DNA of 64,000 nucleotides, from contig JAJEKV010000002.1 of assembly GCA_021234155.1 (NCBI GenBank), positions 38,241,841-38,305,840 on the forward strand, in the 5' to 3' direction. The stretch is from Isoetes taiwanensis. Its lineage: Eukaryota > Streptophyta > Lycopodiopsida > Isoetales > Isoetaceae. This document shows positions 11,198 to 23,140 of the stretch, in pieces. The notes under the pieces were generated by a model, which did not search any database, was not told where the DNA came from, and saw nothing but the letters and a program-made list of their open reading frames with translations. Each line of letters begins with the position of its first letter. Positions within the stretch are counted from its first letter, which is position 1. A program made the position numbers and the translations under genes.

Positions 11198-12899
11198 TTT
11201 TTTTTTGAGGTTAAGGCAAATTTTATATTACATGCAAAAAACTTCCATGAATATATACATCAATTGCAAATAAAAAAATAAACCTTTGCAAATGCTTATT
11301 TATCCCGAACAAGGGAATAAAAAAGAAAAGAGCACAGCTTAGATAGGCAAAAATAGTTGTGCCACAGAATTATGAAGAAAATCCGTTAACTTTGGAAGTG
11401 TTCAGGAATGAAACAGTTTTAGTTATTCATTCATAGCCAAGCAAACTCCAGTGGATCAACCTGCACTATATGAAATACTGTTTCCAGCTCATCCCGGTCG
11501 AGAGGAGTATGGACCATGAACTGCAGCATAATCTCTGAGGTTATATCAAAGTGTTCCTCCCATGTAGCAGCAAAATAGATCTTCAAATTATACAAATCTT
11601 CATAATCCAGGATAACTCCAATAGCTGTCTAGGCCCAGATGTGTTGCTTCAAAGTTATTATTTTTAACAAAGTTATTATTTTTTCCTTGATCTGGTTCCT
11701 TGTCCATTGCACAAAGGTCAGCTTCAGGTCATATCTCCTCTGCCCAGGAGGGATGACCATATCATAATGCTCCGTAAAAAAATCTGCCATTATCAACATT
11801 AGCATCAGTAAGAGACAATTTGAAAAAGGCATAGAAACCATGGTAATTCCCAAAGGAATCCCAATTCTTATCATATGCTGAACCCTTGCATCTTCTGGGA
11901 GCTATAGCAGTTTCAACCAGCAAGGACTGGAAGCAAGCTTTTAGCCAATTAAGGCTGAAAGATTTCTGATCATGTAATATTCTGTTTCGATGTTTCCAAA
12001 TAGACCAGAGGGCCAAGGTTCTCAAAGTGCCACAGAAGGCATTTGGAAAACTCAAGAAGGCAAAGAATTTCTGGCCAGGACCAAAAAGGAAGAAGTCTGG
12101 GACATTGGAAAACATGCAAGTTCGACTCAGGGTGCTGACAACCCAATGAACAAGCATTGGAAAATGTTGTTTTGTATTTGGCTACCCTGTCATTGGTGGT
12201 CAAACTTTGGTTCAGGAGCAGCCACCTGAACATGAGGATCTTTTTAGCACAGTAAGCTCGCCAGCCATCAACAATTAACTTAACTGCCTCTTGTTGTGAA
12301 CATCCCCACTTTGTGGTGACTTTGAGTTCAGAAGAGTGAATAATCATTCGATAGATTTTGGATACACTGTAATTCTTTTACCTTCACAGCTCCACGAGAT
12401 AGGGTCAGGTGATTCCTCCCAATTGCTCAAAGCCTGAAAGAGTGAAGAGAAGATCTTTTTATTTATCTGGGAATCACTGACTTTTGTTACCATTTTCTGC
12501 CAGGTAAGCCACCTCCCATTATATCTGAGATCAGCAATGGTTTTGAAACCTGCATCACTCCATTCCTTATATTTCCTTGGGTGTTTAAGAGCCAAGCAGC
12601 CTGCCTCTGCAGGATGTAAATTGTGATGCGAAAAGAAGTAAAATTTTGAACTTACACATTTAAGATCATCTGCATGAAAACAGTGAGAAACTTCATTCCA
12701 GGCCTCCAAAAGACGCTTCATAATGGAAGATGTATGAGGACCTGCTGTTAATTGATAAAAAGCCGAGTCTAGAAGATGATGGTGAATTGAATTGCTTCCA
12801 ACTGGTTTGGACTGCTCAATCCAATATCTAATAAAAGATGTAGCAGGAGAGCTATGAGGGGAGCATAGAGCACGCCATACTAGCTCGTATGGCATGTTT
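11198..12899 (-). mobile_element. 5'-truncated L1-type LINE, C-terminal zinc-finger (zf-RVT) region
   Basis: The poly-A end appears as T-run 11198-11208 on the plus strand. Coding runs leftwards on the minus strand. The frame 12895-12344 has SDAGFKTIADLRYNGRWL, typical of the segment after the RT domain. The frame 12347-11970 has KILMFRWLLLNQSLTTNDR, then CSLGCQHPESNLHVFQCP and FWSWPE, which is the zf-RVT pattern (C-x3-C, then H and C). A shift then leads to 12157-11762 with LWSIWKHRNRILHD. Endonuclease and RT domains are missing, and there are at least two frame changes. A dead insertion. Confidence 0.75.
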
Positions 12900-13194
12900 C
12901 ACAAAACAACATGTGTTTCTCTCCTTCAACTAGGCGTTGAATAGTGCAGCTTCTTCACATGTAGGGAGTCACAATTGTTGCATTGTTTGTGACTATGCTA
13001 AATAGAAACAATAAGGGCATTTGAAGGATATGATCTTGAGTTTTACAGGGGCACCATATGATAAATGCAGGCCTTTGGAGAAGGGCGAGTGCAATAACAA
13101 TTTACAATGAAAGCTTTATATCATAGATATCTGGATATTTAAAATGAAATAGAAGATGTTAAACTAATGTTGATAAAGATCTATTGGCATCTTC
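12900..13194. other. Spacer, no gene recognised
   Basis: AT-rich sequence between the L1-type element and the MITE end. Confidence 0.4.
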
Positions 13195-13240
13195 CGTAAA
13201 GTTAAGTTAAGTTAAATTTGATATTAAGTTAATTTAACTA
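13195..13240. mobile_element. Left part of a TTAAGTTA-rich MITE split by a LINE
   Basis: CGTAAAGTTAAGTTAAGTTA at 13195 mirrors TTAACTTAACTACG at 16205-16218. The two ends would form terminal inverted repeats once the LINE at 13241-15841 is removed. The original element would have been about 420 bp. Confidence 0.4.
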
Positions 13241-15841
13241 GGTGATGCGGGAGTTACAGGGGTTTGATAGCTTCTACACACTGCAAGACAGGTGTGCATG
13301 GCTGGTGAGGGCACTGCTTGCAGCTGCTGGGGCTTCCTTTGCAGTGAAGGGCCCTCCAAGGAGGGACACCGCGCATTTTCCTAAGAACCCGTGGTTTGAT
13401 GCTGATTGCAAGGCTCTAAAGAGCCAGCTGCGCTTGATCATAGATCCACGATTCGACCCACAGCCCCCGCAAGACTATAAGCTCTTCCTAAAAGCCAAGA
13501 AGGGGATACATGGCGTAAAACCCGGGGCGCCTCTTTGACATGCTCATGGCGAGCCAAAAGCTTTTGGCGTAAGGTGTTATACCGTAGCGAAAGCCGCCCG
13601 GTGGCTGGTAATGTAAGTGTGGAGCAATGGATGCACCGGGCTGCGGGGAGTTATATGACCCCGGAGCTAATGCGTGGTCCCGGATCAGGTAGGGAGGTCT
13701 TTGCGGCTCACGGAGGAGGATGACCGGGCCGGGGTCTCGGGCATCCGGGCGAATGGCAAGGCAAAAGGATTTGAGGGGCTGCGGCCGAATTTGTTGAAAT
13801 GGGGTGGCCCATCTTTGGTAGGGCCCCGGCGGTGATCATTAACCGTGCCTCGGCGAGGGGCTCCCCGTGAGTGGATGGTTAGTAAGGTTGTTCCCTTGCA
13901 TAAAGGTGGTATCTGGATGGCCGCGAATTACGGATGATTATGGTAAGCTTCGGCTGTTTTGCAAAGCTCCCTAGCAGGGTGGTGGAGAGAAAACTCACTA
14001 AGTGGGCCGAGGGAGGGGGGGTGCGGGCAATTGGCCAGGGCGGGCTTTTCGCCCGGCTCACTCCACTCCACCAGACCATATCTTCACTTTGAGAGTGTTG
14101 ATGGAGGCAAGCAGGAATCTTGTGACCGAGGACTTGTATTCTTTGCTTTGTAGATTTTAAAGGCGCATATGATACCGCCCCCGAGACATCTTTGTGGGCG
14201 AGAGGTTGCAAGAATTGCGAGTTCCACAGGAGTTGCAGAATGGGGTGCACCAGCTTTATGATGGGATTTATGCTGCACTGCCTTATGAAGATCGGCGGGT
14301 AGCTAGCACTATGGGAGTTAAGCAGGGCTGCCCATTGTCTCCAACGCTTTTTGGGTTGTACATTGATAGCTTGGAGACGTGGATGCAGCACCATGGGGGA
14401 GCCGGGGTGCAATTATCTGAGGCGACCTCTGTGAGCCAGTTACTATATGCGGATGATGTAGCTTTGCTAGCCCACACGGCCAGCGGTATGCGGCAGACAT
14501 TTGGATGCCCCCGGTGGGTTACGTGGGGCAGCGGGAATGCAGTGAACTTGCACAAAAACTAAGCTTCTCGCGATCCTGTCTCACGCAACACCCTATCCCG
14601 AGTTATATTACGGGGGCGGGGAAGTGGAGATGGTGCGCGGAGCTTCAAGTATCCGGGAATTGATTTCACTACTAACATCTTTGTGGGATGAGTGTATGGA
14701 GAGGAGAGCCGCCAGTCTGGTGGAAGGCTTTATATGCAATGCAAAAGCAGCGTGTTTGCGGATAGATCTCTATGACGGGCGAGGAGAGCACATCCATTTT
14801 AGGGCTTTGGTCGAGCGGTCTTTGCTATATGGGGTGGAGGTTTGGGGCCCCCAGTTAGCAAAAACACGCGTGGGATAGGTTGGAAATGGTGCGAAAGCTT
14901 TCTTGACATATAGCTTGGGAGTGAAGGACACATGCACCGTATCGATTTTGTTGTATGAGACGGGGTCATGGCCTTTCAAAGATTCTACGCTATCTGCAGC
15001 ATCTTACTTGCTTCCATAAGGTGGATGGGATGGATGAGCATCGCTTGCCCCCACAGCCCGTGTTGGTAACTTGAGGGCCCCGGTGAAGAGAGGGTATGGC
15101 ACGAAAGCAATCGTAAGGGATGGTTTAGGAGGTGGTCTATGGATTACCAACAGATGGTGGCACCGGGCCGATCGGCGCGTGAGAATGGGCAATTGGATGC
15201 GGGCTATGCTGCCATCCTGTGGGATGCCTCTACTCTTGCAAAGCCCAAGACGAGCATTATCACGCTCAGATTAATCCCGGCCTTGAGCATGGACCCCATC
15301 GGTGCTTGAAAGCACACATCTGTGAAGAAAGCGGAGAGCTATCGCTGCCATAAGGACGGGTTCCCATTACCCTCAGAATTGAAACAGTGTTGGGGGTGAA
15401 TGGCGGGCACGGGATCCCGGGGAGGAGAGGATATGTCGGTGTTGTGAGATGCATGCGTGATAGAGGATGAGCACCATGCCCTCCGTGATGGCTCAAAGAT
15501 ATGCCCATGTCCGAAAGCAAAGGCACAGCGATCTTAGATGCTCGACACACCGCTACATCGATTACTCGCTTCACCTATGGTAGCCTTGGTTGGGAGCTTA
15601 CATCCTGCAGATTGGGCCGTCGGACTTGCTCTTGGGGGCATGGTATTTGAGAGTTTGTTAGGGTTTTTCCTCCCAAGTGGGGGTTTTTCATCCCGGTAGT
15701 AGGGTTTCTCTTGTCTGATTACATTGTTTGTTTTTGGTGTTGGGGTTTTTGGCTTTTTTGCCTGTTCTCTGCATGTACCGTCTCATAGGCCTCTGGCCTC
15801 CAATTTGGAAGTTAAAATAAACTTCCTTCCTTCCTTCCTTC
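13241..15841 (+). mobile_element. LINE with degenerate RT and (TTCC)n tail
   Basis: Non-LTR retrotransposon, 5'-truncated inside the endonuclease-RT linker (NPWFDADCKALKSQLRL near 13390). The RT core is seen at 14194-14562. GVKQGCPLSPTLFGLYID (about 14314) is the template-grip motif, and LLYADDVALLA (YADD at about 14446) is the catalytic box. A post-RT region follows at 14624-14878 (ERSLLYGVEVWG). A Cys/His C-terminal zone near 15430-15500 has DEHHALRDG in a broken frame. The 3' UTR has a hairpin-rich part (15659-15712) and ends AGTTAAAATAAACTTCC followed by TTCC repeats. GC content is far above the flanks. Several frameshifts make it inactive. Confidence 0.8.
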
Positions 15842-15842
15842 A

Positions 15843-16218
15843 CACCATAGCTAGTTAAGGATTTTGGTAAGGCTAACTTAACAAAAAAATACATTTAGAC
15901 ATGCTTAGTTAAAAAATTGAGTCATGCATTACTTAACCAAATGCTTTTGCAAACGTTTAGTTAAGTTAGCCAAAGAATAAAATATTATGAACACATTCAA
16001 CTAAACCTCTAAAAAAGTTTTAGTACTATTTTCTTTATTTTGTGTTAATTTTTGGTTAATTTTGTTAACTTAACTAAACGTAGTGTGAAGACGACGTTAG
16101 TTAGTATTTGTGTTAAATAAGTTAACTATTTCTTAACCAATACTTTTAACTATAAGCTAACTCAACTAGTAAGGGCAAATACAAATTCAGTCAATATTAA
16201 AATTTTAACTTAACTACG
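15843..16218. mobile_element. Right part of TTAAGTTA-rich MITE
   Basis: Dense in TTAAGTTA, TTAACTAA and TTAACCAA motifs on both strands. It ends TTAACTTAACTACG, the inverse of the left part at 13195. No coding capacity. The motif style resembles the subterminal DNA of the PIF/Harbinger-like element at 45861-49473, without a shared terminus that I can show. Confidence 0.4.
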
Positions 16219-16329
16219 AAATCGACTGAATCCTAAGCTTTGGATGTCCCTATGGTCACTTGGTTGTAATAAGCAAAGATAAAGCTCATGTAAATATTGC
16301 TTGAGCTACTCAGCATTGCAGCAGAAAGG

Positions 16330-17280
16330 TGTTTTGGGACAACCCGCCCGCAAAGGATATCAGAGACCAACCTTCCCACATAACCGGTGGTTTGATGCTG
16401 AGTGTAAGAAACACAAACGTGGGCTCCGCTAGGTCACAAATCCAGCTATGCACCCACCAGCCACTGCACATTATCGTGCTTTTCTAAAGGTAAACAATGC
16501 ATATTACATCGCGAGGCATCAAAGGGAAATGTATTACCTACTGGACAATCATCCCAGTTGGCAGAGGGTGCTTCGAAAGAGGGAACATCACTTCAAGGCA
16601 ATGAGAGCAGTACCTGCAACAGCTCTATGATCCTCAAGAGATACAAGCAGCCATATGCCCGCAGAATGGTCCATCATTAGAACTTACAGAGGACGATGTC
16701 ATCCAGGGTCTACAGCGCCTGGCCAATGGAAAAGCAGCAGACCTGGACGGTATATGCAAGCAGAGTTGCTCAAGTGGGCAGGGCAACCTATAGTGCCGGT
16801 TCGAACTATCCCATTCAACAGGGCACTACAGGAAGGTTTTCCCCAGCAATGAGCCACAAGCAGGGTGTTCCCATTTACAAGAAAAAAGATCCACACTGCC
16901 CAGTCAATTAGTGGACAATTATAGTCAGTTCAGTATATGCAAAATTACTAGCTGGCATTCTAGAGCAGTAGTTGACCGAATGGGCAGAGGCAACAGATGT
17001 ACGAGCTCTCATGCAAACAGAGTTTAGACCTCAACACTCAACCATTGATCATATCTTAACGTTGAGGACTTTAGTTGAAGATAACAAGAACCGTCGGCAA
17101 GACCGATATTGCTGCTTCGTTGACTTCATGAAGGTTTTTGACATTGTGCATCAAGAAAAGTTGTGGACAAGATTGCGACAATTGGGGGTTCCTATGGGTA
17201 TGCGGAATGCGGTGTGCAGGCTGTATGAGTGTTGCTCAGCCGAATGTAGTAGACGAGACAACCATTCACCACCAGTATCG
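16330..17280 (+). mobile_element. LINE fragment: linker and N-terminal RT
   Basis: Starts with a linker motif (WFDAECKKHKRGLR, about 16388) like that of the LINE at 13241, but the sequence is clearly different. EDDVIQGLQRLANGKAADLD at about 16691 is the conserved pre-RT segment. FRPQHSTIDHI (about 17023) and CCFVDFMKVFD (about 17110) are early RT motifs, the latter carrying the first catalytic Asp. The sequence breaks at 17280 before the YADD box, where a LINE 3' end in the opposite orientation begins. Several frame breaks. Confidence 0.7.
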
Positions 17281-17430
17281 TGGTTTGCCAGGGATGCCCT
17301 GCCCGGCTTGAAAAGCCCCCGCACTGAAAGGTTTTCAAGGGAAAAACCATGGCAGCAATAAGAGTGCTGTCAAACTGTACAAGTATACATATCATAAAAT
17401 ATATACAAGCCAGGCAAGTATCTAAGGACA
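17281..17430 (-). mobile_element. LINE 3'-UTR fragment with hairpin core
   Basis: On the minus strand CTTATTGCTGCCATGG is followed by the hairpin GGTTTT-loop-GAAAACC and then a GGCTT/AAGCC hairpin. This is the same order as at 1978-2040 (CTTATTGCTACTAAGG). It abuts the truncated RT of the plus-strand LINE, so one element interrupted or recombined with the other. Outer borders are approximate. Confidence 0.4.
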
Positions 17431-18345
17431 AAGCTGACCATGCTTGCTGCGAGGCTTTGCCTTTCTTGCCGAATCCTTGGCTTTCCTAGTCATGGTGAGA
17501 GTGTGAAAACCTGAAATATGTAAGGAGCTGAATTGAGGGATGGACTGAGCTAGGAAGACCAGAAAGAACAAATCTGGTGGAAGAACAAGGGCTTGGAGAA
17601 AATCAAGTCAGCCTGAGGAACATCAAGTCAACCTGGGGACAAAAACAATCGGAGCTGTGTGAGAAAAAATTTAGCCAAGGCAATTGGGGTATCAAATTAA
17701 GGCAATCAGAGCAAAAAGTTAAGCCTTGCACTGAATAGCTTCAACCGGTAGCTTGTTCCAAACACATGAATACCCTCTGCTAAGATACTATGTGACCAAG
17801 AACGCGAACTGAAAAGCAATCCAACATATCCAAAAATTACCTATCTGAATTTAGTGCGACTTGCCGTGGCTGCTGAACCTATCCTGCTGTAGAATTATGA
17901 GGGAAGATCTGAAATCGAGATCTATGATATGTTGTGCTGCGTTTCTGCTCCTTGATGCTGAAGAGGACTTCTGGTGCACGTATGGAGATGAAGAAGCTGG
18001 TGCAGAGGTGGTGCCAGACTTTGATGGGTGAAGGGGTAAACTTTGATGCAGAAATCATGTTGATGCAGGAACCGGCTCCTCCTGATCCGACGCTGAACAT
18101 GACAGGAGCTGTGGATTTGATGCTAGCCCCTAAGGGGGCTTAGGCTTGGCGCCTCAGGTGCGGCTTAGGCAGCAAGGTGGCGATGGTAATGTGGTAGCAG
18201 GATCGATGATGCAGCTACTATGGCATGGTATGCCTCAAAGAATCGGCTAAAACCTGAACAGGTCAATTTCCATCTTGTATTCAAGTCTCGGGGGGTCCGT
18301 CATATGTCCTCATGGATGCTGTCAATGTGGCATGACGTAAAAATA

Positions 18346-18376
<31 letters not shown>

Positions 18377-20590
18377 CCTGCCTGCCTGCTTGTCTGTCTA
18401 TTTGTCTATCTTAACAACTGCAAAACTAGAAGAATAAAATAGTATAACTGTGCAACTAGCATGAATAAGGAACTCGAATTCTAAAATAAAAAATTCTAAA
18501 AATTATAATTTTTTTGAGATATTATATTAGAATGTATTGAAAGTCGATTAGTAGGCATTGACTGGTCATTAAGTGGCTATTGAGAGATCAACTTTAAAAG
18601 ATTTGGAAAACTAACTAGTTTGTCAAAACCATGCTAGAAGTGCCGCATGAACTTACCCATAAGAATGATGTAATATAAAACCCTTTACTCACCTACCCCC
18701 TTTGCATCAACCCCATCAGTGTGTAGCTTGTACATTCAAGGTAAAATACACAAGAAGTCGTTCTAACATTTTAGCATAGTATTTTACATGGTACCCATGC
18801 TAAAGATATTTTTAAACATGTCAAAGGGTAGAAAACTTGAAGTTATGATGCTTTTAAATCTATGCTAAAGACATCTCTACAACAGAATAACACAAATTCG
18901 AGGTGCATCCACAAAAGAAGTTGTTGTCAGCATGCCTCATCTTACAATAAATCAAACTAGACTGAATTTAAGATAAAACAAGCCAGAGATGCATCCAAAT
19001 TGCCACATGCCTAATATTCTGCCAAATAGCACAAAGCAACTATACATTCGTTACTTTGGCACCTGTCTTTTTCTAAGTTCGCTATTTTTTCGAGTTCAAA
19101 GTGCATAGTGTGTAGTGAGCGTGAAGAGGGATCTGCAGATAGATAATTTGCAATTGCAGTATGTCCTAAGGATTGCAACCAAGAATGAAACTTCTGATAC
19201 TAAGCTGATTAAAGGATTCCTTGGATAGAATTTTGGTAAACCGATTGGATATATACTGATGTGTAAGATTGTAAAAAGACTCGAAGTTGCATTATTTTTG
19301 TGGAATGGTTGGGAAGCCTCACCATCCACACGCTTTTTATAATGTCATTGGGGAACGTCGGAAAGCGGCTTTATGCAATGTATGGGGATGGTGATCTGAA
19401 GTAAATATTGTCCTTGACAAGAAGAACCTAATTGCAAGAGCAAGCCCTTTTAGGAACTACCAAGTAAGTGGTAGGTTAAACCCTAGTTTAATTATTATTG
19501 TTACAAAAATGATTACAACATGGAACTTTTCTCTCCAAGCAATTTCAGATACTTCGAAAAGAACCATGTAAATGTTGCTTGGAGACTTGCTTTAAACTCC
19601 ATTGGCACGTCTAAGGATGCAGCCGTGTAATTGATGGTTCTGGTGAACGAATTAAGCCTATTGATAGAATTGGGAAGAGAAGACGTAGGTATTCACACAG
19701 AGAGTGAGATAGGATAGAACCATCTTTTGAGGATGATGATTCTGCATACAAATTTCAGGCCTTCTTCTAATGTAGTTTACAATGCAAAATATATTCCCTT
19801 AAATGTGATGATTATACCATCGATGTCTTTTGATTTGTGTTTGCAGGTATTTTCATTAGGCAAGCAGTGATACTTATCTTTCTTTGTTTCATTGGCAAAG
19901 TTATGCTGCCAACAAATTTGTGTTGTACTGTTACATAGGTACAGAATTGTTATGGCAGGACAATTTTTGCTACTGTTTCATGGACAAGGCAGAGCTGTTA
20001 TGACATAAAAATCCTACGCTATTGGCGATGTGATGATACCAACACATATACCAAAACACATGTAGTTTAATCTTGTGTCCAAGATATAATGTATCAAATA
20101 CTTGAATTGTAAAGAGTTTCTTGCTAGGTTTGCTGTCTACAGAATTGAAGTGGAACTGAATGGGAAGTGTCACGAGGCTACTTATCCATGTATGTTTCAA
20201 TTTTCATGCTCATCCAGGTTTGAACCCGGAGGAGCAGTTGATTTATTGCTTCTGGTTATGCAAGTTTGTGTTTGATCTAGACCTTTGGGTATTCCATAGG
20301 AATCTTGATTCCACATGTTTTAAGTAACAGGGAGTTTTTGGGACAAGATTAGAGTGCTCAATTAATGAGGTAAGTATAATTTTAATTCCTTCATGGTTTT
20401 GGTGATGCAAGATTGTAAATTGGTTGTGGTTTTTCTAGGTCTTTCCGTATTTTTTGGCGTATATACATCTATGTTTAGGTATTAAGATGTCAAACCCTCC
20501 TGGCCCTTAGATCAGAAAAAGGCAAATAATCTAACGAATAAGAACCCTGGCATATTCTGTTTTGTATTCGTAGAATGAGAAATAACATTT
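17431..20590. other. Non-coding upstream region of the kinase gene
   Basis: No recognisable coding sequence. A CTGT-type microsatellite lies at 18345-18412. The part nearest the kinase (about 19400-20590) may hold its promoter and 5' UTR, but I see no decisive promoter element. Confidence 0.4.
18345..18412. repeat. (CTGT)n/(CTGC)n microsatellite
   Basis: Consecutive CTGT units shading into CTGC and back, about 68 bp. Confidence 0.85.
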
Positions 20591-20612
20591 TCTCAACGTG
20601 CAGAGTTTGGCT

Positions 20613-21419
20613 ATGGCGCTTCCTAAATTTCCCTCCGACCTCAAGCTTATGCAGACACTAGAATGTGGCCGCTCGGGTATCGTCAAGCTTTGTGTTCATT
20701 GTCGTACCGGGGAAAAATTTGCATGCAAGATCGTGCCCAAGTCTAATCTCGAAACAGAAAAGGATTGGTTCAGTTTGCAGCAAGAAATGAGAATAGGGTT
20801 CTATCTTTCCGGGCATCCTAATATTGTAGCCCTCAGTGGAGTTTTCCAGGACATCGATAATTTTTATATAGTTATGGAATTGTGCAATGGCGGTGATCTG
20901 TTGTCTTACATAGTTGAAATGGGTGCTTTGCCAGAATGGGAAGCAAGAAAACTGTTTCGAGGCATCATTGATGCCATGAAATACTGTGAATTGAATGGTG
21001 TTGTTCACAGAGACTTGAAGCCTGAAAATATCTTGCTAGGTGGTGTTAACAATAGAGAAGTGAAGCTATGCGACTTCGGTTTTTCCATCTTTTATAATCC
21101 TGGTGAAATCTTGACAGATGCAATGGGTAGTCCTCGTTATGTTGCTCCTGAGGTGGTGAAACAATGCTACGGGCCCAAGGCAGATGTGTGGAGTGCAGGC
21201 ATCATTCTATATGTTATGCTTTGTGGAAAGGACCTTATGTGTGGCGACGATGATGGAGAAATTTTGTCCAATGTGTGTCAAGGGACAATTGAATTTGACG
21301 ATAATTGCTGGTCTAGGTTATCTTGTGATGCAAGAGATCTTATTGTTTGGATGCTATCATTGAATCCTGCTGCCAGACCTACTTTTTCAGAGGTTTTGCA
21401 ACATCCCTGGTTTTTATAG
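20613..21419 (+). CDS. Kinase-domain-only Ser/Thr kinase, PEP-carboxylase-kinase-like (CDPK group)
   Basis: Complete 268-residue frame starting at the first ATG (MALPKFPSDL). It is a single kinase domain with no EF-hands or other extension, matching the usual size of about 270-285 residues for PEPC kinase (PPCK). Those cytosolic enzymes phosphorylate PEP carboxylase. Visible motifs: ATP-site Lys in FACK (K39), alpha-C Glu (E58), HRDLKPEN (132-139), DFG (154-156), GSPRYVAPE and DVWSAGIILYVMLCG, ending in RPTFSEVLQHPWFL. The glycine loop reads LECGRSGIV: the first Gly is Glu, while the second and third remain. The activation segment is CDPK/PPCK-like. No intron is needed, whereas many PPCK genes have a late intron, so a retrocopy is possible. 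A truncated CDPK or CRK is the alternative. Confidence 0.85.
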   Translation: MALPKFPSDLKLMQTLECGRSGIVKLCVHCRTGEKFACKIVPKSNLETEKDWFSLQQEMRIGFYLSGHPNIVALSGVFQDIDNFYIVMELCNGGDLLSYIVEMGALPEWEARKLFRGIIDAMKYCELNGVVHRDLKPENILLGGVNNREVKLCDFGFSIFYNPGEILTDAMGSPRYVAPEVVKQCYGPKADVWSAGIILYVMLCGKDLMCGDDDGEILSNVCQGTIEFDDNCWSRLSCDARDLIVWMLSLNPAARPTFSEVLQHPWFL

Positions 21420-21496
21420 TAACAATCTGGCCTACCCGACTTAAGTAAAAGTGGGTCGGCACCACAATTCTTTTGTATATATTCATTTAATTTGAC

Positions 21497-21503
21497 AATA
21501 AAA
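21497..21503 (+). terminator. Poly(A) signal candidate of the kinase gene
   Basis: AATAAAA about 80 bp after the stop codon, in an AT-rich 3' region. Confidence 0.5.
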
Positions 21504-23140
21504 TGTTTATCCTCTATCTTTCACATTAGTTTCATTCTTTTTACAGTCTATTTTCTGGGGATCTTCCTGATGTTGGTTTGAACATGATGGGGACTTCTGT
21601 TTTGCTGCATGTCAACGGGGTTGTGCCATCATACTTAACAGTAGTCATGTGAGGTAAATGTGACGTAGAGATGATTATTAGTTTCCTATTGCTTGGTAGA
21701 GATGAATATTAGTTTCCTATTGCTATGTTATATCCCATCACTGAACTTGAATTGATTATTTTCATAGTTAACTTTGATGTATGTTTGATTGAAGGTTCAC
21801 ACTGGATCTTGGACAACATCTAAAGTAGGGTCCTGCTGCACTCGATAAGTACTATTTGTTGTTTGTGTATATGAACGATGCTTTATGGTTTGCTCATTCC
21901 TCTACTAATGTTAGTTTGATCCATGCCTAGTCACTACTTGTAAAGGAAGTGATTTCAGGATGTAGTATCTGTGCATTAATCCAGCAAATCTATAAACAAG
22001 TGCAATGCTTAATTAGATTTTGAAATTTGCTGAGAATGAGGCCAGAACATGCCAAAATCTTTAGTTGTTCTCATACTGATAGTTGTGGAGATACATATGT
22101 TGCTATAATCTGCTTCAATGTATCTCAGAGCACATGCCAGTGCTCTAAGATACATTTTTAGGATTGCCATAATATGTTCCACTGAAATATAGCTACAAGG
22201 TTGCATTATGGAGATTCTTTAACATAATTTCGAGGGAGATTTAGTTGTTGATTACAAGTCCAATTAAATTCAGTCATTCTGGGTGTGTGGTCCTCTCTAT
22301 TGTTGTAACTCTCCATAGTGTCGGTTTGCGTCAATGATATGTGAGTACATTGTAACATGCCAGTGCTGATAAGGGTTGGCAGGAATGTTGTGCATGCATT
22401 TCATAGGGTTGGAATAATGAATTTTAGCTGCCACTTCAACACCATGATGGGGATTTTCTACCAATAATTTGCAAGGGAGTTTCTCAAAGTCCACTCAAAC
22501 TCAGGCTGCAAGACAGATTGATGTGGTCCTCTCTGGTGTTGTATATTTTGTTTGTCAAGGAGGTTTGCATCAATGATCAATAAATAAGTTTAGAGTAAGC
22601 GGAGTGCATATGATGGTTTGGATTATTTAAGTTCAGAATCTTGATGTGAGCTGCGCGAGAACTATTTGGATGACATTTGCAAGCTTGAACAGCAAGAAAC
22701 GAAATGACAGTGCAGTGCTAGCAGCCATTGACAATAGAAGTTAGCACTCAGGTTTTGATGTAAGCTGTGGTTGAGCTATTTGGATGACTTTGCAACCTCG
22801 AGGATGCTTGGACAGCAGAAAAGAAATGACAGTGCAGCACTAGCACCAGTGACCTTACAGATATCTAGACTAGGTAGGTAGTTCCTTCTCAAACTTGGCC
22901 TTTATTTGTTCCATCAACCATTTGTGGACTTCATGATGCAGAGGACTCTTTGACAAATAAGTTGCTTATGCACAAGCTTTTGCCCTCCAAAGTGAAGGGC
23001 TTTGAAGTAAAAGATAAAGAAAAGATGCAACCAAGAAAGAAATATGGACAGAGAATCGTTTGGGGATCTTTCATCCTAACTCATGAGAGATATCTAGGTT
23101 TATGATAGGTGAATTTTGAAGTTTTGTAGGTGAATTCTGG
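21504..23140. repeat. Non-coding region with diverged direct duplications
   Basis: Blocks recur in direct orientation. GGTCCTCTCT plus a TTTGCGTCAATGAT-like tail is seen near 22290-22340 and again near 22529-22580. A block with ATTTGGATGAC, then AAATGACAGTGCAG, occurs at about 22650-22730 and again at 22755-22850. No coding signal. Confidence 0.5.
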
